The position numbers were made by a program, and so were the translations under genes. The notes under the pieces were generated by a model. The model was given only the letters and a program-made list of their open reading frames with translations. It searched no databases and was not told the origin of the DNA. Positions 59,974 through 64,000 of a stretch of DNA of 64,000 nucleotides are shown in pieces. Numbering within the stretch: the first letter of the stretch is position 1; the number at the start of each line of letters is the position of its first letter. The stretch is from Dactylellina haptotyla (lineage: Eukaryota; Ascomycota; Orbiliomycetes; Orbiliales; Orbiliaceae): assembly GCA_031310005.1 (NCBI GenBank), contig CM062386.1, forward strand, positions 2,666,001 to 2,730,000, read 5' to 3'.

Positions 59974-61611
59974 TCAGTTGCACGATGCAGCGGCTGTTGG
60001 CTCTCTGAGCATACTGGAGCTAGTCGAGTTGAACGAATCGGTTTGCATTGGGGTATCCGTGGTGTTGCCAATCCGGTCCATGAGCTTTTCAACGGTAACA
60101 AAGTCGTTCGGTTCCGCTGTTGGATTTTGTTTGAGGAAGGTCATTACAACTTCCAGCGCTCTGGTGGCTTCTTCTTGCGATGGCACAGTCATACTCCTGG
60201 ATCGTGCTATCTGGAAGTGCGCTACCGCTGCGGCTGTGGTGTTTTGCAGATGTCCCGTTGTTGGCACTGGGCCGCCCGCCTGCTCATGGAGAGCGTCCGC
60301 TGTTTCCTCCGGGATGGTCGTATTTGCCAAGTTAGTTGGAATCATGTGCATCGGATGGTGCATCTGTTTGGGCGATAGCGACTCCGAAGCTGATGGCGGA
60401 GGCGAAATGTATACATTCTCCAACAATCCGGATGGTATTGTGTGAGATCGTGGTCGGCTCTGCTGTTGGATAGGCGGGAGCTGACCCGAAGAAAATAGCA
60501 TCTGGTCACCCGACGGGAAGAACGGCGAGATGGGCGTCGTCAACCCTGGCGAAATCACGACTGGCGTTTCGAAGCCAGAAGTCATACTTCCATGCCTGTA
60601 CTCCACGTCCCGAGTGTGTGAATCTTGGGACGAGTTCAAGCTCCCCTCTCTCGAGAAAGAGCTGTGCCTCGAGTGAAGCGGGGTAGTGAGCTGCGATCTA
60701 ATCCTATCCATGTCTTGGACGATATCGCCGTCGCCATATGTTGACAGGTCGTTCTTCAACTTGAACTTGTCGAGGTTCAGTTTGAACTGGCTGTCAGGAA
60801 CCCCGCAGCTTTGTGCGAAGAAGCTTGCCTTTTCCCGGATCATTTCATCGGTGAGAAGGCGGCCTTTCTTCTTCTCGTTCTTTGCCCAGTTCGAGAGTGC
60901 CCTGTCGAAATCAGGGCACTTTCCTTTGGGTCTCTTGATTGTTTGCTTTGGCCCGTCATCGGGATACAAATACTTTTCTCTTTGGCGTAAAACTTTTGAA
61001 ACGGTGCTACAAAGTACGATTTTAGTCTATGCTACCTCTCTCTCAACTGGCCCTTTGAGGGCTGGAAGAAGCGCATCTTACCTTCTTTCAACACCAAACA
61101 TAGCTAGATTACGAATATTGAGTCAGCTTTGTAAGCAAGGTTTTTGAGGGGAAAGGTGATCCGGGCACTCACCTCCTATCTCAGTCTGCTTGACATGAGG
61201 GTGCTGTTCATGATAAAGGCACATTCTCCTTCGGTCAGCATCGGTCAGCGTTCGCCGGGAGCTGCCCGTTCCGTGATTCGAGGAAGACGATGTCCTTCTG
61301 TTGGGCGCCGTCGTGGTGGCAGAAGGAACGGTGACAGTAGTAATAGGCTCCATAGGCGGAGCGGCTGAAGCTACGGGCCACTGTGGGAACGTAGAGTAAA
61401 AGTTGTGCGAGGCCGGTCCCCCCGACGGCAACCTGTACGATGGCTCGTGGGGCATCTGCTGCGTAGTATCTACGAAGCCGTACATTCCAAATTCGTTTGC
61501 TGGAGCTGTGGTTTGACTACAGTCGGCTTGTCCCAATCCGACCCATTGTCCACCCATAGCTGTATATTCACCTTCACCGCTCGCCGTCTGTTGATCATTG
61601 CGCTCTTCCAT
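59974..61611 (-). CDS. CENP-B-type helix-turn-helix DNA-binding protein
   Basis: Three exons: 61173-61611, 61082-61103 and 59974-61006; introns 69 and 75 bases; 497 residues. After a Gln/Pro/Thr-rich leader, residues ~119-165 form a CENP-B N-terminal/Psq-like HTH: RRTLTDADRRRMCLYHEQHP, then KQTEIGAMFGVERSTVSKVL, the recognition helix being assembled across a 22-base middle exon. Residues ~180-245 form the second, Tc5-type HTH (CPDFDRALSNWAKNEKKKG, then MIREKASFFAQSCGV and KLNLDKFKLKN). The remaining 250 residues are Ser/Pro/Thr-rich with no DDE transposase domain, so this is a host regulator derived from a pogo-like transposase DNA-binding region. Related fungal proteins include the Pdc2 type of transcription factor. 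Lack of inverted repeats or target duplication around the gene argues against a transposon. Target genes are unknown. Confidence 0.87.
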
Positions 61612-64000
61612 ATTGAAAACGAAAAAAAAAAAATAGTTATCGCTCCTAGCCTCCTTTTATTTCTTGAAATTCGTGTGCAGCAGTAAAGAAAACGACCGTT
61701 TCAATTGTCTTATTCCAAAAGATAGCTTAAACGTGACGATGCGTAGCTGAACGCGTAGTGCGAGACACTTTAACTTGGTATTTTGCGGAACCCGACTCTC
61801 TTGCGGGAGAATGCAGCTGCTGGTAATATGTTTGCGCAAAAGCGAAAAAGGGTGAGAGAATTAGTGAAGGTGTGATAGAAGGGAGACAGTCAAAAAAAAC
61901 GAAAGTATGAAAATTTTCTTTCCTCAAGAGAAAATAGAAAAATTCCAGACAAGGACGGCTTTCAAAGTGCGAGAACAGCAGATAACAAGGAAGAAAAGTG
62001 GTTCAAGAGTGATTGACCAAGATGATCGGATCAAAGAGTGGACGAATCCCAAGAAGTTGGGGGGGTCGTTAGTTTGAAAGCCTCCTCCCTGTCCTAACAA
62101 GGGAACCATTCCCAAACCTTCATAATTGGGCTTGGTCTTAGAATACCAACATATCAAACCGGTCCAGAGCTTTAATGACTTTCGCCTGGATTGCTTTGCT
62201 CACTTAACGTGTTCGGCAACGGATAGCTTGCAGGGATTGGGGGTGGTGAGGTGGTAGGCTGGGAGGGTAGGCAAAAGGAAAGGAAAGGAAAGGACCGTCC
62301 CTCGACCTTTCCCCTTTCCATACCATACCGTGTCATCCCTTTGGGACGAGGCCGAAATACGTCTATCCTAAAGCTGTGATTTCTCAGCCGGATCGATGGT
62401 CCCATACATATGTAATGCACCGTCCGTGTACCTTTTTCCCTCCTCACACTCCGATGCGATCACCTCCACGCATCAATGCTTTTTTTTTATTACGATTATT
62501 TATTATTTCAACCTGTTTTCCCTCCATTTCTGGATTTGTGTGACCGCGATCGCGTTCGATTCGAACCGAGGAGAAAGAGGCGAGGTTTGGCTAAACAGCT
62601 TGTTGGGACCATCTCGACCGATTCACCGGCGCGGTGAAACTTTCTCTGATTCATCATTTCGTTTTCCTCTCTCTCAAGGTTCCTTTGGAAAAGCAAAATC
62701 AGCGAATAGCACAGGCCCTCGCAGCCTTGGGCTGGTGTTTGGGTCGTAGTGGTGGTGTTGGGTAACCCAATTCTGAGACCCATGGCCATACCGTCTGAAC
62801 ACCCCGGTCATGCTGAACAGGGATGCTGTTCCGCGTCCTCATAATGACCAGCTCCCCTGGCTGGGTTTGGGGGCAACAGTTGGCTACTCATACTCCAGAA
62901 CATCTCGTTGATGCGCTGGATATCTGTAGGCGTATGTACAAGTACCCGCGGTTTTTATCTTGTAGCGACGCACTCTTGCCGTATACCATCCGTATAATTT
63001 CTTTTCCACGAATGCAGCGGAAGCAAGTTGCTTTCGGTTCCGTTGTTCGCCTTTTTCTCCTTCGTCTACCCGGCCTGAAATAATTAATAACGAGTGGGTA
63101 GACCATTGTCTCGTGGGAGCGGCATCCATTATTGTCGTTCGGGGCGGTGGGGTCGCTTCAGCTAGTCATCTTAATTTTCTTCGGTGAGGGTTGCAATTGT
63201 ATCACCTCTCCAAATTTCTGGATACCGGCTGCCTTCCCGATACCCTGATGGTGGTGCCCATTAAGATTACTCGGAGATCAGACCCAAATTTCCTTTCTAC
63301 TGGGTAGGTCATAACGGGGCGTAAGACTCCACCACTATCCCGGATTTCCCATCACCGGTATCATCATCATCATGTTGTCATTCGCAAAGGACCGATGGGC
63401 TTGCAAATAAAAGCGTCAAATAATTTGGCCACGAAAAATAAAATAAAACCCGTGTGTGCGGATGTGTGGGTGGGTGTCCGCCAAGATCATTGCCCGTTTG
63501 GCTGCAGCTAAGGTTCAATATGGGAGAACAGGATCGCGATATGCATTAACCGGGGAATGGCGGCCTCTCTGCTTTGGAGAAGAAAAGAACCCAATCCGCT
63601 GCTTTTGTTCCTCATGGTAGCGAGGGAACGCTTTGGTGTAGCCGGCAGCTAATTTAGCACGGGAGGAAGGATAACCCCCCAAGCATTCGAATGATCTTAA
63701 AGGTCAGTCGGAAATTTGATAGTCCAATTGGAACCGATCGATTGGGTGAGCCCAGTTTCTTCTGATGCGAAGTCCCTATCGGCAATCTAGCGTTCGCGAA
63801 CCTTGGAATTTTCCCGGTTCCGTTTTGGGCAGTTTTCTGGGATTCAGGAGGTTGAACAATGCATGAGGAGGAAGGACCAGCAATCAGCCGTCCGAGACGA
63901 CATGCAAAGCACAAGAACGAAAAAAGGTTTGCTGCGCGCGTGCGCCCGAAACCCAACGACTTGGACAGAATATATTTAAATATAAAAATCGCAGGCCGCT
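61612..64000. other. Upstream region of the CENP-B-type gene to the window edge
   Basis: 2.4 kb. Bases just upstream of the start carry an A-run (61621-61633) and must include the promoter. Frames are at most 117 codons and lack family features. T-run at 62480-62487 and a GGAAA repeat at 62275-62294. No RNA gene recognised. A neighbouring gene may begin beyond the window. Confidence 0.55.

Noticed and set aside
1-64000. CRISPR arrays, bacterial operons, LTR elements or a secondary-metabolite cluster
   Set aside because: No spaced direct repeats, no reverse transcriptase, integrase or capsid-like frames, no paired terminal repeats, and no polyketide, peptide or terpene synthase genes are visible.

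Overview
The window is nuclear DNA of a filamentous ascomycete (Pezizomycotina). Evidence: short spliceosomal introns, mostly 50-110 bases, with GT...AG ends and CTRAC-like branch sites; compact genes; and best-matching families typical of filamentous fungi (grrA, Pal1, Are2-like acyltransferase, Yap-type bZIP). The class cannot be fixed from the sequence. I see no bacterial, organellar or viral features, no tRNA or rRNA gene and no intact transposon.

Layout. Bases 1-23,064 hold six genes, all on the minus strand: AP-1 gamma-adaptin (cut by the left edge), the F-box/LRR protein GrrA, a Stm1/HABP4-like ribosome-associated protein, Pal1, an Are2-like sterol O-acyltransferase and the Snf2-family ATPase Mot1. 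A divergent promoter region separates mot1 from an Ark1/Prk1-type kinase on the plus strand (24.9-28.4 kb). Bases 28.4-41.1 kb are gene-poor: a Yap-type bZIP gene (32.3-33.6 kb) is the only confident gene, and 38.3-40.5 kb holds coding-like but unresolved sequence. From 41 kb genes are dense again: an F-box protein (minus), Mediator subunit 10 (plus), an eight-exon arrestin protein (minus), an SLC35F6-like transporter (minus), a second F-box/LRR protein (minus) that ends in a polybasic CaaX tail, a PXA-domain protein (plus) and a CENP-B-type helix-turn-helix protein (minus). The last 2.4 kb has no gene I can support.

Gene models were built by hand: junctions were placed at GT/AG sites that keep frame and restore family-conserved sequence. 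For every complete gene the summed exon length is a multiple of three. There is no biosynthetic cluster and no operon. Several products belong to membrane traffic and endocytosis (AP-1 gamma, Pal1, Ark1-like kinase, arrestin, PXA protein), three are F-box proteins, and three act in transcription (Mot1, Med10, bZIP); the neighbourhood looks like ordinary housekeeping synteny.

Most interesting points: the F-box/LRR protein with a C-terminal CaaX box; unusually long first introns in stm1 and pal1, each holding opposed T- and A-runs; a run of very short first coding exons; a 97-codon frame ending 16 bases before the bZIP start codon; a duplicated HIES..DFLR motif in the kinase tail; and the unresolved 38.3-40.5 kb segment.
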